DNA of 64,000 nt from contig OY754964.1 in NCBI GenBank assembly GCA_963576475.1, forward strand, positions 9,339,986 through 9,403,985, read 5' to 3'. A program made the translations under genes and the position numbers. This stretch comes from Molanna angustata. Its lineage: Eukaryota > Arthropoda > Insecta > Trichoptera > Molannidae. Positions 23,680 to 34,729 of this stretch are shown piece by piece. Under the pieces are notes generated by a model, which saw only the letters and a program-made list of their open reading frames with translations, was not told where the DNA came from and did no database searches. Every line of letters begins with the position of its first letter. Position 1 is the stretch's first letter.

Positions 23680-25022
23680 TAATAGTTGAATAACATCACA
23701 TAAGAACATTTTCAGCTTATTTCCAATATTTAAATAACATTTTCTCAAGCTGTTGTCCATCACAATTGCTCCAAGATCCTCTAATGCAACGGTTTGCACG
23801 AAAGCGATTGCTAAAACCGCAGAGTATATAGGCTGAGGACGAGAAGAATCGACCACAATAGTCAATGAAAATAAAGAATATTGAAGACCGTTAGTATTGC
23901 AACTATTTTTTTTATCTAAGACTCAAATCTAGAAAGTTGGCACAGAAATCAAACAACTTTAAAACTATAGGTCGGGTGGAACGCCAAAAATTGGTTAAAA
24001 AAACTTTGGGCAGGTACCAAAGAGGCAGGGGCGTGCCTAGAACCTTCGGACTAGGCAAACCCTGAAATAAAATTAAGAAATGTCAAAAATTTTATATTTT
24101 TTAGCATCGTTGATCATTTGAGTGGCCATGAAAATATTTTAAAATTAGATGCCAAAATAATATTTATATTTGTGGCCCTGTCAAGCATCATATCTACATA
24201 CGGTTCAATGTTTAATCTTGTAGTAAAGTTTCAATAAAACAGACAAAAAATATTAGGTTTAGAATTTCTTGATATAATATTTATAGGCAAGTTAAGATTT
24301 TCTGCTTCTATGAGCAATTCCGCTACTGAACAGAGGTAAATCAGTTTTATTTTTATACACTTAAAAAGAAAAAATTGACATCTATATTTATTATAAAACA
24401 ACGTTTATCTACATTCGTAATAACAATAAAAAATGCGCGACTTTTTATCTCCATTTTTATGAACGCCCCTCTTGATGATAAAAGATTTAGCTACGATGTA
24501 GAGATAAAAAATATAGTTATTTTTACAGCATACGATATAGCCAAAGTAGCTACATATTGCACTGGAGAACTGCGAATTATCCGACTTATACTGTGTATTA
24601 TTAAATTTTATTACCTAATATAAATTTATTTAATTTCATTTCTGACTCAAATATTGCTTCTCTGGGTTGGAAAAACTGTTTAGATGAAAGATTTTGCCAT
24701 AAGGCAATAAACTCTCCACTTGAGCAAGAAATCATTACTATTATTCTTAAACATAGTATGAATCGTTAGTTAAATTCACAACATATGTCTACCTGTATTT
24801 ATTTGTATACCTATGTACCTACCTACACCAGGTACACTAAGGCAGATCTTCCAACCAACCCAAGACAAGTCTTAAAATTTAATTCGGTATCTACTTACAA
24901 TAGTATAGTAAGTATTAGAGAAGAAAAAATACAAAGAAAGAGAGAACGGAAGTATATAATATGCAAACGAGTAGGTATTAGGAACTTTTTGACAAAATAA
25001 TGTTGTAGCTTTCCTTTAAATA
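23680..25022. other. No supported gene; possible hAT end at 24026
   Basis: CAGGGGCGTGCCTAGAAC at 24026 resembles a hAT left terminus, but I find no matching right end. The rest is AT-rich apart from the SINE scrap at 24620-24728. Confidence 0.35.
24620..24728 (+). mobile_element. SINE family C, head-less copy
   Basis: Text TTGCTTCTCTGGGTTGGAAA to CAATAAACTCTCCACTTG matches the 3' half of the family. The tRNA-like head is absent, as expected of a 5'-truncated retroposon. Confidence 0.75.
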
Positions 25023-25030
25023 CTTATTTG

Positions 25031-25177
25031 CAAGGGCGTCGCAAAGGGGGATTAAAAAAATGTAACAATTCATATTTTTCTCATCCTCCATAATACAGGG
25101 TATACGAAGAATAGCCTATGAATGGGTTAAAATGCCTCCCCCCCCCCGGGCCTTGGGCTGGCGACGCGACGCCCTGG
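25031..25177. mobile_element. 147-bp hAT-type MITE with perfect 8-bp target duplication
   Basis: The left end CAAGGGCGTCGC and right end GCGACGCCCTGG are inverted with one mismatch. CTTATTTG occurs immediately before (25023-25030) and immediately after (25178-25185). The 8-bp duplication and CA(G)GGGCG-type end fit hAT. A C run of 10-11 bases lies at about 25137-25147. Too short to encode anything. Confidence 0.88.
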
Positions 25178-25472
25178 CTTATTTGTATGGATAGAGATGA
25201 GGTAACTTCATCGTCTAACTGATTGTAGATACTTGAAAAGAAGAACTAAAAACTTCTGTAATGTGAATGGGTATAGAAAGTATGGCACGTTCAGCAGATT
25301 GAAGAAGTAGATCGTGATTTGACAGGAAAATGACGTTATTTTTTAAACAACTACGTATTGTGGCGATTGGGTGAATTATTTGCCACATAGATATGATAAT
25401 TGACTCTATGTAGGAATATTTCTATATTCTCATTTACAGGTAGGTAGGTACATACTTATGTTATACTTCATT

Positions 25473-25609
25473 TATAGTTGTCGCCAAATATCTTGAACCT
25501 GGCTTCCGGGTGTGCAGAGCGCAAATTTGTGTCTTTTTGCTTCGTTGATATACGTGCAAATCGCCCTCATTCTCGGCGTAATGGCTCGAGATTTTTGGCG
25601 ACAACTATA
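25473..25609. mobile_element. 137-bp MITE, family M4 (copy 2)
   Basis: It begins TATAGTTGTCGCCAAATATC and ends TTTTTGGCGACAACTATA. The reverse complement of its interior matches copy 1 (GAGCCATT.CGCCG, ACACAAA.TTGCG), so it is inserted in the opposite orientation. Confidence 0.85.
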
Positions 25610-25789
25610 CCTAGTGTTGTTTTTGATCAATAAAAAATATAACTATTTTTGCATAAAAAGTTTCAAATAGTGAATTTAGTAAATAAAGAACAAGACAATA
25701 ATGTATTTCAAAAATTATAATATAAAAATAATAATAAAATTAGGCAGGGAGGAACCTATTTTAAATTTATAATATTTTGGTAACCCTGT

Positions 25790-25980
25790 GTTTTCGACAT
25801 GCGGTATAAAATCAAAAGAGCGTATCGCTGGCAGCGAAGGAAACCGGAGCAGGGGTGAAGTTGGAGATGTCGGGAGGGCAAGAGGGGGACGGGAGAGGGG
25901 AGAAGGGTGTTCTGTATTGAAGGGATGCCCTAGCCCTTATCCGTGGATAAGTTATTACTACGGGGGAGGTAGTTAGTTGA
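25790..25980. other. Purine-rich G-rich patch
   Basis: GGGAGGGCAAGAGGGGGACG and similar text. The 62-codon frame is low-complexity. No family recognised. Confidence 0.3.
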
Positions 25981-26221
25981 CTTATAATAGCTACAGAAAG
26001 TCGGGTCGTCTAATTAGTGTCTAGCCAAAATATACATAGCACGCTCGTGTATATTACCTATACATCTATACCTACATACATACATAACTTGGAATAATAT
26101 CTGTCTAGGTACTAAACTATGTTAACATCACAAAAGAAGAAGAAGTATCTATGTAAATAAAGGTGCAATGTATTAGATCACTTACCTACCTATTGTTTAC
26201 GAGTAACTTCCAATTTCTCAC

Positions 26222-26535
26222 CAGGGGGGCAAGTCTGATCAAACAGTGGAATCAAAACCATTTTGATTACCCATATGATAATTATATCCATGAAATGGGT
26301 TATTATGCGGGTTTTTATTTCACCGTTTGACCAATGGGGCAAGTCTGGTCAAACGGTGGAAACAAAACCCTCGTGATAACCCATATCGTGTAGGTACCTA
26401 TATAATATATTTTATGTAGATCTACATCTAATATCTTAAGATAGGTATTATAGAACTCCGTAAGATAATTATATCCATGGTATGGTTTATCATGGGGGAT
26501 TTCATTCCACCGTTTGACCAGACTTGCATCCCCAG
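26222..26535. mobile_element. MITE family M1, head-to-tail dimer (copy 2)
   Basis: A short internally deleted unit (26222 to about 26333) is followed at once by a longer one (about 26334-26535). Both carry the GGGGCAAGTCTG(G/A)TCAAAC end and the ATTACCCATAT/ATATCCATG arms. The right end reads CCAGACTTGCATCCCCAG. Confidence 0.75.
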
Positions 26536-26778
26536 AGGTGATATTTTAAAAAAAATCTTAGAAAATTCTAAGAAATTCGGTTCATGTAGTTACTTACGAC
26601 TAAGGTGTCTCAAGTCATATTTCCAAAGGATTTTTTTTATATTAGGTACAGGAAACAGATTTTTAAACTTTTAAATAAAACTGTATTTATAAATTGAAAA
26701 ATATCTAGGATAGGTACCAACGCATTTAATTACATGAGTATTGCAAGTTATAATCAAAATAAACACTTCTTTGTACCA

Positions 26779-26912
26779 TGTGCGCAAGTGGTGAGTTTAT
26801 TGCCATATTTGCGTGAGAAATTAATTTAAATAAATTTCTCATCTGCTGGTGATCGAACCCAGGACGCCCGCACAGAAAACAAACGGCTTACCAACTGTGC
26901 CACGGCGGTCGT
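26779..26912 (-). mobile_element. SINE family C (copy 3)
   Basis: Minus-strand head GACCGCCGTGGCACAGTTGG with B box GGTTCGATC-CC. The middle of the body (the CTGGGCTGGAAA block) is deleted, giving 134 bp. Confidence 0.85.
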
Positions 26913-27483
26913 AAATATGTAAATATCTCAAATAAAGCTACATATTTACATATATTCATTTTATATGTTAATTTTGATAGACTACAGATTCTTGAACCTC
27001 ACATTGATCAAATTAATTCATCCACTATAGTTTTAAGAAAATTCTAAATTGATCAAGAAATAAGCACGAACAAGAGATAAGCACGATAAAAAAATACCTA
27101 CATACCTACGTTATTAAAAATAATAAAGATAATACCTAAGCTAATCAATAAATAAGCTAATTATTTGACAATAAAAATGTCAATAATATTTTTTTTCGTT
27201 ATACCTAATGAAAATATACTCTTATTCCAAGGTATTAGCATATTATATCAATGTAGCGAATTTATTGTAATTTATTTAAACAAAATTATTTTTCAAAGTA
27301 TTAAAATCAAAATCACGAAATAAAATAAACGTATATTATGTAACATTAATAGTAATATTTTCTAAAGAAATAACATTACAAAAAAAAACCTTTTTACCCC
27401 TTATACACAATAGTTTGACTAAATAATTTTCACCAGTTGACATTTATGTTGACATTTATACCTAATCAAAATGACAAACTCAC

Positions 27484-27610
27484 CAGGTGCTGGCAGCCTC
27501 CTTGCCACAGGTTTTGATCTCATCTTCCACGTGGAAGCCGTCTTCGGTGAACAATCACCACTACTTCTTATCAAATGTCTTTGTCCTTTGATTAATTCTT
27601 TGCTTCTCAC
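27484..27610 (-). other. Candidate 5' exon with consensus splice donor (minus strand)
   Basis: This is a coding-like, GC-richer stretch in AT-rich surroundings. On the minus strand it ends in CAGCACCTG followed by GTGAGTTTG (27483-27475), a near-perfect 5' splice site. One frame gives MRSKPVARRLPAP, another FTEDGFHVEDEIKTCGKEAA. Only the first has an ATG, and neither is long enough to recognise. I see no strong acceptor at its upstream edge, so it may be a first exon or part of a leader. It sits about 0.7 kb downstream of the next donor on the same strand. Confidence 0.4.
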
Positions 27611-28134
27611 TCTCGATAAATAATCGATATTTTAAAAAGAATCACGTTACTATATATTCGAGAAGTAAGTCTAGAGTAACACTGAATCTATTTTCATCAT
27701 CACAGTTAGTAAACTAAATAGCTTTTGAAAAATCGATCATTTCTTTCCAACACTAATAATTATCAAATTGTCAATTTGCACTAAAAAAGTAATAAATATA
27801 ACACAAATGGATCATATTTTTGAAAATCACGAATAACAAATTATATTTAAATATTATTTTAACCAAAAAATGACACCCAAATGACAGCTGTCAAATTCAA
27901 AATAAGAACATGTACAATGTGTGAACGAATATAGTGCAGTGAAATGAATGGGTATTTTATTGCCAACGCACCCTACCGTTAACAGTGTTATCCTAAACGC
28001 GTACCATTTAAAATTATTCAATAATTGTAACACTGACTCAACGTTCATTAATTATCTCGATGGTGTAAACAAACAATATTGAAACGGGGGAAAAATCGAC
28101 AGTAAACATTTTTTGTATAAACCAATAATTCTAA

Positions 28135-28160
28135 ACTTACCTGCAAATAAATATAATTTG
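28135..28160 (-). other. Consensus 5' splice site, minus strand
   Basis: The minus strand reads TTTGCAG then GTAAGTTTA (boundary 28141/28140), a perfect donor. Others on this strand: AATCG/GTGAGTAGG at 28526/28525 and CTGAAAG/GTGAGTATG at 28687/28686. Together they suggest alternative first exons of one transcript running leftward. Confidence 0.45.
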
Positions 28161-28329
28161 TGACTTAAAATTACAATACGTTGTCCATATAAATAAACAA
28201 TCAAATTGACAATTTGATAAACAACTCGTGTCAGATAAAGCAATCACTTTGATAAGATACAAATAGTTTTTTTATTTTTTATTTATTTATTGTAATTGGA
28301 AAATCTATCTCGTTATCACAAAACCAATA

Positions 28330-29385
28330 ATGCAACTACGATGCACCGAATGAATGGCGTCGGGCGCTCCGAGGAAATTGCTTTTCCGGACGACACACTA
28401 TGTGACATGATAAAGAAATGCGATACCGCGCGGCGACCAATCAGGTACCTTCCCGCTGTCATGTGATGTCACAACCGTCAATCCTTCCTCCGCCGCAAAC
28501 ACACCACGATTGTTTTCCTACTCACCGATTCCCAATTGGAAATTCACCTTTGTGTATGGCAACACTATAAAATTAATCATTCCACGTCCGGACGTGTCGC
28601 GCCGAAACGGTCCCTACGAACACCACCCGTTGGAGTCAACATCGCGTGCATTCGCCTCCCGTGTACACGCACATTTGCATACTCACCTTTCAGACTTTCA
28701 TAATATTGGTAAGACAAAATCTTTCGTACGAGAAATGTATCCGTCCCTTTTACACGCCGATATATTCAACACGCGACCGTGTACGTTTTAAAAAATGCAC
28801 AAATAACGCTGCGGCTTACCGGACGCGGTAAACTGCAAATTATTTTTTTAATTTTTATTTTTTCATCACGTCCAAATGCATTTTTCATCTTTTGTTTATA
28901 TAAACGCGATCCATGTGCGAACTGAGAGCGGACAACCGAACTATTCTCGTCTCTTTCGCCCCCCCGACAGATTCTTATAAGAAAAGGTGCGGAATATTTT
29001 TTAATTCAATACTACTTCTTTTCCTTTGACAATGCTCCGTGGAAATCTTCAAATGTACCTCTGTCACTCTCTCTCTCGGCGCCGCGCGGTGAGTTGGAAA
29101 GGGACGCGAGGTGGGGGCGCAATTTGTCACTTGTCCCTTTCGTTATGCGGGACGTACGTTCGACGTGAAAATTGTTTGAATCAGAAAGGCAAAAGAAGTG
29201 ACAAGAATTTGAGGCCGAGTGATTTCCGTAGAATAAAAATAGAAATGAGCTGCGACGTACGTTGGACCTATAAAAGAGAGATTATCATTTATAAAAAAAT
29301 GAGACAGAGTCGCAATAAATACGTGTGTTATGGTGGGAGTTCACAGGTATGATAGATACGACACGCCCATCAATGACAGGTAAGT
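28330..29385. promoter_or_regulatory. CpG-richer divergent promoter / first-exon region
   Basis: This is the only kilobase here with frequent CpG and no recognisable transposon text. It holds ACCAATCAGG (28437) and TGTGATGTCACA (28462). TATA-like boxes on the plus strand are TATATAA (28897-28903) and TATAAAAG (29269-29276). Consensus donors point outward: minus strand at 28687, 28526 and 28141, plus strand at 29088 (GCG/GTGAGT) and 29379 (CAG/GTAAGT). The frames of 93, 61 and 108 codons here lack protein features and are probably leader or flank. I infer two divergent transcription units, or one gene plus an upstream antisense transcript. Confidence 0.5.
29269..29379 (+). promoter_or_regulatory. 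TATA box and putative non-coding first exon
   Basis: TATAAAAG at 29269-29276 is about 30 bp before a plausible start near 29300. The exon would run to CAATGACAG at 29379, followed by GTAAGTTATG. Spacing and donor strength fit a short 5'-UTR exon. Confidence 0.4.
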
Positions 29386-30055
29386 TATGCGATGTCTACA
29401 AATGATAATTATAATTTTTTTTTATGTTCTATTTTTCAGAAATAAATTAAAATAATTTTTCAGAAATTGCTTTCGGAGTTAATAAAGATTCTATTATATT
29501 ATCGAGTGAAATAATAATATAAATGGCTGGTTTTGATATTTGTCATGAAAATAATTTGTTTCCCTATAATTAGTTTAGTTCAGTAATTGAATATAATATT
29601 GGATATTTGTACAATTTTTTTAAATAAATGTTTTAAAAAATATCATTATTACATTATTAAAAAAATAAGTCCATAAATTATTTTATGAAACTTACGAAAA
29701 ATCTGTCTATAAGAGATATTATGTGCTTTGCAAAAAAAAATAAACTTGAAAAATGCAGCTAATAAATTTTCTTTAACATTTAATAAAAATAAAATTATAA
29801 AATAAAAAATCATGACTTTTCCATTTATTTCTCAAAGGACTGTCTTGCAATTTTACTAAAACTGTAAAACTTCCAGTCTTGTAATAGTGCATTTTTAACT
29901 CATCACAACCTATTTTATAGATTTAAGAATTCCTTACATAGAAAAAATGTTTTTTTTTATTTATTATTAATTCTGTTGGTGTTGTTTTTGTGGTACATTT
30001 AAAACTATTTTGTTCCTTTTATATTTAACCACTTATTTTTCTTCTGGTGCCCTGT
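29386..30055. other. AT-rich, probable intron or intergenic
   Basis: Very AT-rich directly after the plus-strand donor. No exon-like segment recognised. Confidence 0.4.
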
Positions 30056-30160
30056 CAGGAACCCCCGACGTTGGCGATCACTCTGGCGAATCCCTTTCTG
30101 TCATGTGCTGGCCGGAATATCTGCTCCACAGTTCTGAAACCCGTCCATTCCCTGATATTT
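30056..30160 (-). pseudogene. Possible LINE C-terminal scrap
   Basis: The minus strand reads EFRTVEQIFRPAHDRKGFAR then VIANVGGS, resembling the VIAN end of insect LINE polyproteins. Short and low confidence. Confidence 0.35.
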
Positions 30161-30474
30161 AATAAATTAATAATCTTAATTTACAACATCATTTTTGTAA
30201 AAATTATATATCCGCCTCATTAGGCTTAGCCTATACCGAGGAGGAATATTTCACAATCACATAAATACTTACATCCTTATATAATATTTTCATCGTATTT
30301 ATCGAAGTAGCTATTCTTCGTTCCTCTTCACGCCATCTTCTCCTAGAAACAAAAATAATAGTCACATATTAATTAGGCTGCATAAAATTAAAAAAAAATA
30401 TCTGTCAACATTTGTTTAGCTTTACCCATGGGTAGGTACGTCACATGATGTCTTAAATAATCATATACCTACCT

Positions 30475-30560
30475 GCAGTTAGCGGCAAATAACTTGAGTT
30501 TGTAACGTGGGATGCACAGAGTGCAAATAATACGTTTTTTTTGTTTTGTTGGTACCTGTA
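30475..30560. mobile_element. MITE family M4, truncated
   Basis: GCAGTTAGCGGCAAATAACT and GGGATGCACAGAGTGCAAAT match the left half of 25473-25609. The right half is missing. Confidence 0.55.
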
Positions 30561-30833
30561 CCTATACCTATCTAAATAATTAGGGGGGTTACTCATGACA
30601 CATTCTTAATGCATGCTTTTCTTGCCCTAATCTTAAAAATGTATAAATCAGTATTCGATCATAATTTAATTTTAATCTTTCTCTACGTTTAATAATATTT
30701 AATTAATTTGAAGCTCAAAGATTGCTAAAGTCTGAAGCTGATCTTAAACTTATGTTGATCAACTTCATAAGTAGCCCTGTAGATCGTTTTTTTAATTGAC
30801 GGTCAAAAAATGCAATGTGGATGATATTTTGAC

Positions 30834-31166
30834 TATAGATTTTCATATAATATACTAGATGGAGTACCTACTCCGTGCTATGAGTGAATCATGGTATATC
30901 GCGCGTTTGACGTCTTTTTGGCAACGTATTGCAGTTTTCCTTACATTTCAACACTTCCTAGATAACTGTTCTCTAAATCTTAATGAAAAAAGCGTTTTTT
31001 TTTTCGACAAATAAATCCGAAAACAATTCACATTAGTTGTTATTCTCTATTATAGTAAAAATATGTGTTCTGCCCAATATCATTGGTTCTGCCCACCTTG
31101 TTGTCAAAAGTCCCGCGGAAAAAATTTGTTACCAGCGACATCTAGTATATTATATGAAAATCTATG
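30834..31166. mobile_element. MITE family M2, long copy
   Basis: It begins TATAGATTTTCATATAATAT and ends ATATTATATGAAAATCTATG. Flanks ATTTTGAC (30826-30833) and ATTTGGAC (31167-31174) form an 8-bp duplication with one mismatch. Internal blocks (ATATCGCGCGTTTGACGTC, CTAGATAACTGTTCTCTAAA) match 62602-62922 in reverse orientation. Confidence 0.8.
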
Positions 31167-31423
31167 ATTTGGACAAACCTACCTAATTTAGTATGTGAAT
31201 TCCTAAATATAGGAATGGATCTATTATATTATTTTCATATTGCATACCAAAGATCATATTATAGTTAGTCACAGCGTCATTAGACCAAGCACAATACATA
31301 TCATTGTTTTATAATAGGTAGGTAGGTAACATGTTCGTTGTCTTTGAAATATTTTTATGCATTTCAGACTTACGCAGATGACTGGAATATTTTTATGGTA
31401 ACATCAGGCTAGCGAAGATTTCC

Positions 31424-31426
31424 ATA

Positions 31427-31449
<23 letters not shown>
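31424..31449. repeat. (TA)n microsatellite
   Basis: TA run immediately left of the LINE poly(A)/T tract, probably at the insertion site. Confidence 0.9.
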
Positions 31450-31465
<16 letters not shown>

Positions 31466-32340
31466 ATTTTATTGATAAAGAATATAATAACAATTATCAT
31501 GTTATTTTGCCTAATCCCTTAAGGGGATTTTTGGCTGTGATCTTAATTGTAACAATTTTATAATATGCAAAAAATATAAAAATATGTATATACGTATATA
31601 TACACATACATACATATATACATATAAACTACAATTAAAAACTAATATTGTACATGTATTTATATACTACATTTTTCCTACAAAGTCCGGAACAACCCGC
31701 GCTCACCCCTTAGATCAACCATCGAGGATTTTTGTGTAATATATATCCTTTGGCTTTCTTTTTGAATTCCTCGATGGATCCACACTGCTTCAAGCTGGCA
31801 GGCATGGGGTTCCAGACCTTGGGCAGCAGCACATCTTCGGTCCTACGTCCATAGTCATTGTTGAATTTGTTTGTACGTAAAAGTTTGTTGGTCACTGATC
31901 TAGTTTGTCTGTCGTGTGTTATTAGTAGTCTGTCTTTAGGTCTCAAAAAATGCTCAACCAGAATGCTATACTCCACTCTCCTCTGAAGAGACAATACTTT
32001 AGATCGGTCGAAAAGGCATTTATTTTTCTTTTTTAACTTTTTAGCTATTTTTTAGTAATAATAATTTTTAGTAGTCTTCTTTGTATCTTTTCAATCTTAT
32101 TTAGAGTAGTTTTATATGCCAATCCATATGACGATATTCCATATGATATTACTGAATCACAGAGGGCCATATACAGCAATCTGGCCGAGCAGAAGGTTAA
32201 TCTAGGTCTTATTATGTTGAAAATTGCTGTCATAGTTCTTAGTTTACTGCAAACATAGTCAACGTGTTCTTTGTAGTTTAAGTGTTTGTCAATAATAAGT
32301 CCTAAATACCTATATGATATATTATGTACCTAGATACGTA
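31449..32340 (-). pseudogene. 5'-truncated LINE with reverse-transcriptase C-terminus
   Basis: The minus strand from about 32335 reads VHNISYRYLGLIIDKHLNYK, EHVDYVCSKLRTMTAIFNI, then PRLTFCSARLLYMALCDSVI and SYGISSYGLAYKTTLNKIEK with IQRRLLKII (32045-32233). After a short break the frame at 31710-31994 gives SLQRRVEYSILVEHFLRPKD and DVLLPKVWNPMPASLKQCGS to its stop. This order (YLGL-ID, ITYG---WG-AY, IQ-R-LK, PK-WN-LP) is the normal C-terminal half of a Jockey/CR1-type reverse transcriptase. The break at about 31995-32044 and the missing catalytic half make it a dead copy. A 3' UTR with AT-rich simple repeats leads to the T run at about 31450. Confidence 0.85.
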
Positions 32341-32434
32341 GAAATAAAAATATTGATTTGAAAACCAGAATTTCTTTTAAATAATCTTTACTCTCGTTTT
32401 ATAAAAAGTAATTCTGTTTTTATAATATAATGGT

Positions 32435-32960
32435 ACCATTATTTTTCATTTTTTATTTTATTTTATTTTATTTGGGACACATACAGACATTGACAATCGC
32501 ATACAAGAAAGTATAGGTATCTTAATAATTTTATATAATATCAACATCCTATTGGAAGTGAACACAACATGCGAAGTTCATCAATATTTCACACAAACAT
32601 ATTCAAGCATCCGAGATAAAAACAGTAAAAAAGAACCTTATAAATAAGCCACAATTATACAAATCCTATAAAAACATAAAGAAGCATATATACAACAATA
32701 AAAATTACAAAGTGAATATAAAGAAGCATATAACAATAAAAAGCAATGAAACATGACCTTATAAACGTCACATTAACGTAAATTCTCCTCTCTACTCAGA
32801 ATCAATAGCATTCTTTTTTAAATACCTCTTTTGTGTTGGAGAAGATATCAACTATGTTGGAGTTGCTGTGACTATTGTAAATACGGCACATACGATTTTT
32901 TCCCATTGATGTTCCTAATATGTTCTGAATCAGTCCCTGAATACCTACCTACTATGGACG
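32435..32960 (-). repeat. Probable LINE 3' UTR/tail
   Basis: A TTTTATTTTATTTTATTTTA run at about 32450 looks like an A-rich retroposon tail in minus orientation. The distal part (32760-32940) has coding-like but stop-broken text. No diagnostic motif. Confidence 0.35.
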
Positions 32961-33133
32961 TCTTAACCAGTCTTACAAATAAGTAGATACTATAGTACCT
33001 ACCCACCTATTTCAAAACTAAACTTTAAACGGAATTCTAGTTTTTAAATAAATAAAATCTCAGTTTAGACATTTTAGTTTTTTCACACTTTTAAGATACA
33101 TGCAGCGATATTTTTTGTGCACTCTTTTTTTTA

Positions 33134-33262
33134 AGAATGAATATGTCCTTGTAGTATCTAACAAATAAGCATAAATGCTTGTGGTATAGGTGAACGAAAT
33201 CGATCGTGGCAGGATTCGAACCCGTGACCACTGGATTACTAGCCCAGCGCTCTGCCACCACA
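33134..33262 (-). mobile_element. SINE family A, best-preserved head
   Basis: The minus strand reads GTGGCAGAGCGCTGGGCTAG, then an intact B box GGTTCGAATCC and the body down to AAGGACATATTCATT. It anchors the family definition. Confidence 0.85.
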
Positions 33263-34185
33263 TGTATGTAGAAGAAGGGTTTGCCTCAATCCGCACGTTG
33301 AAATTCGTATTGGCTTATTCGAACAAATTGTTTTTATGCTGGCTGAAATTTTGATCATCAATCGTCGAATTGATCAACACCACATGATCATGTTAGTACC
33401 TAACACTTGACATAGGTGTAAAATAAGTAAATACATTTATAATTCAATACATAAGGAAAACATAATACAAACCTTCACTTATAGGGATCATATCGGGGTG
33501 GATTTTTTCGAATCGTTTTTAGGGATTTTTCTCAGAAAACCTCCCTTTGAAATTGTATTTTTTTTATTTCGTCTTACGTCTCTCGAGAAACATCAGAACC
33601 CAGGCTGTGTCTGATACCGCAGAAATAAAAATATGCTACAAATAAAAATTGTACTTCATACGCAAAATCTTTTGTCACAAACGATAATAGGGCGACATAA
33701 AATGAGACGCGGTGTTCGTTCTCTTTTGTCAATAAAAAAATAATATTTCTTTGCTGTTTTATACGTTATTATTTTTATTATATTCAAAAGAAAAATTGTA
33801 CGTTATCCTTTTATTGCGAGGAGTACCTAACTTTACAATTTGTACTTGTAATTTATTATACGATGTTCTTGAGCGAATATAAATGTTCTAATTCCACTTT
33901 CCCTACACGATGTCAGTAGTTCCCAAAGTGAACCGTTTCATCACTGGGGGGACCAAATCACAAAATCCGAAAAACTGCAAAGAAAGCCTTAAATATGTAC
34001 ATATATAAAAAAAAACGATTTTATAAACAGAACTCCAATTAAACAAAAAAAGGTTTTTTAACGAATTTCAGGATTTCAAATCATTACTATTTATCATTTA
34101 TTACGGTATTTTTTTTAGTGTATATACCCACATATGTATATACTAACAAAATATTGAGGTCTGTTATGGGTCAACCAAGGAAAAA
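33263..34185. other. AT-rich stretch with no supported feature
   Basis: No family recognised. Confidence 0.4.
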
Positions 34186-34378
34186 AGTTGGCACGATCAT
34201 GTAACTGGCATCTTGAATTATAATATATTACACAGTTGGAATAATAGGAAAGCATATAATTGGGATTTCTAAAGATGAAAATGAAGCAAAAAATGTATGT
34301 CAGGATAGAATATTGTGGAGTTCGATTCTCTCTAACAACCCTAAATAATAAAACGGAGTGATGGTGTGTAAAATATAA
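34186..34378 (+). pseudogene. LINE C-terminal remnant (relative of 18695-18885)
   Basis: Begins AAAAAAGTTGGCACGATCAT and continues with decayed coding text in the same order as 18695-18885 (AGTTGGAATAATAGGAAAGC; ATGAAGCAAAAAATGTATGT; TTCTCTCTAACAACCCTAAA). It ends with GAGTGATGGTGTGTA. Confidence 0.55.
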
Positions 34379-34729
34379 TTGTATTAATACTATCGAAAAA
34401 AGTTATCTACAATGAAAATCTAAAATCAAAGCATGAAAATTTATTAGTGTTGCATATTGTACCTACATATGTATATTAGTATACTACAAAAACCAAGAAA
34501 TTATATAAGTTAAATTGTAGAGCTTACAATATCCATTCATATTCCACTCGATGAAGTAATGTGCATATTATGAAATCGTTCAATGCGCTAAATTATTATG
34601 AAATGTTAGGATGACGTTATATTTAAGTCTGTCGTTGAATGTCATCAAATAACATCGTAAAAACTTGTTAACAATAATAATACCTGGCATCAAGTGTTAT
34701 ACAAAAAATCACAATTCAAAAATGGGTAC

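Noticed and set aside
24026..24330. Complete hAT element starting CAGGGGCGTGCC
   Set aside because: No complementary right terminus or target duplication found within several hundred bases.
29026..29352. 108-codon frame as a protein gene
   Set aside because: No recognisable domain, basic low-complexity translation, and it spans the TATAAAAG box and a splice donor; more likely leader or promoter sequence.
33180..33262. tRNA gene at the SINE A head (and similar sites at 8600-8686, 38880-38945, 59763-59835)
   Set aside because: A and B boxes are present but acceptor strands do not pair and the same text repeats with a shared non-tRNA body, so these are SINE heads.
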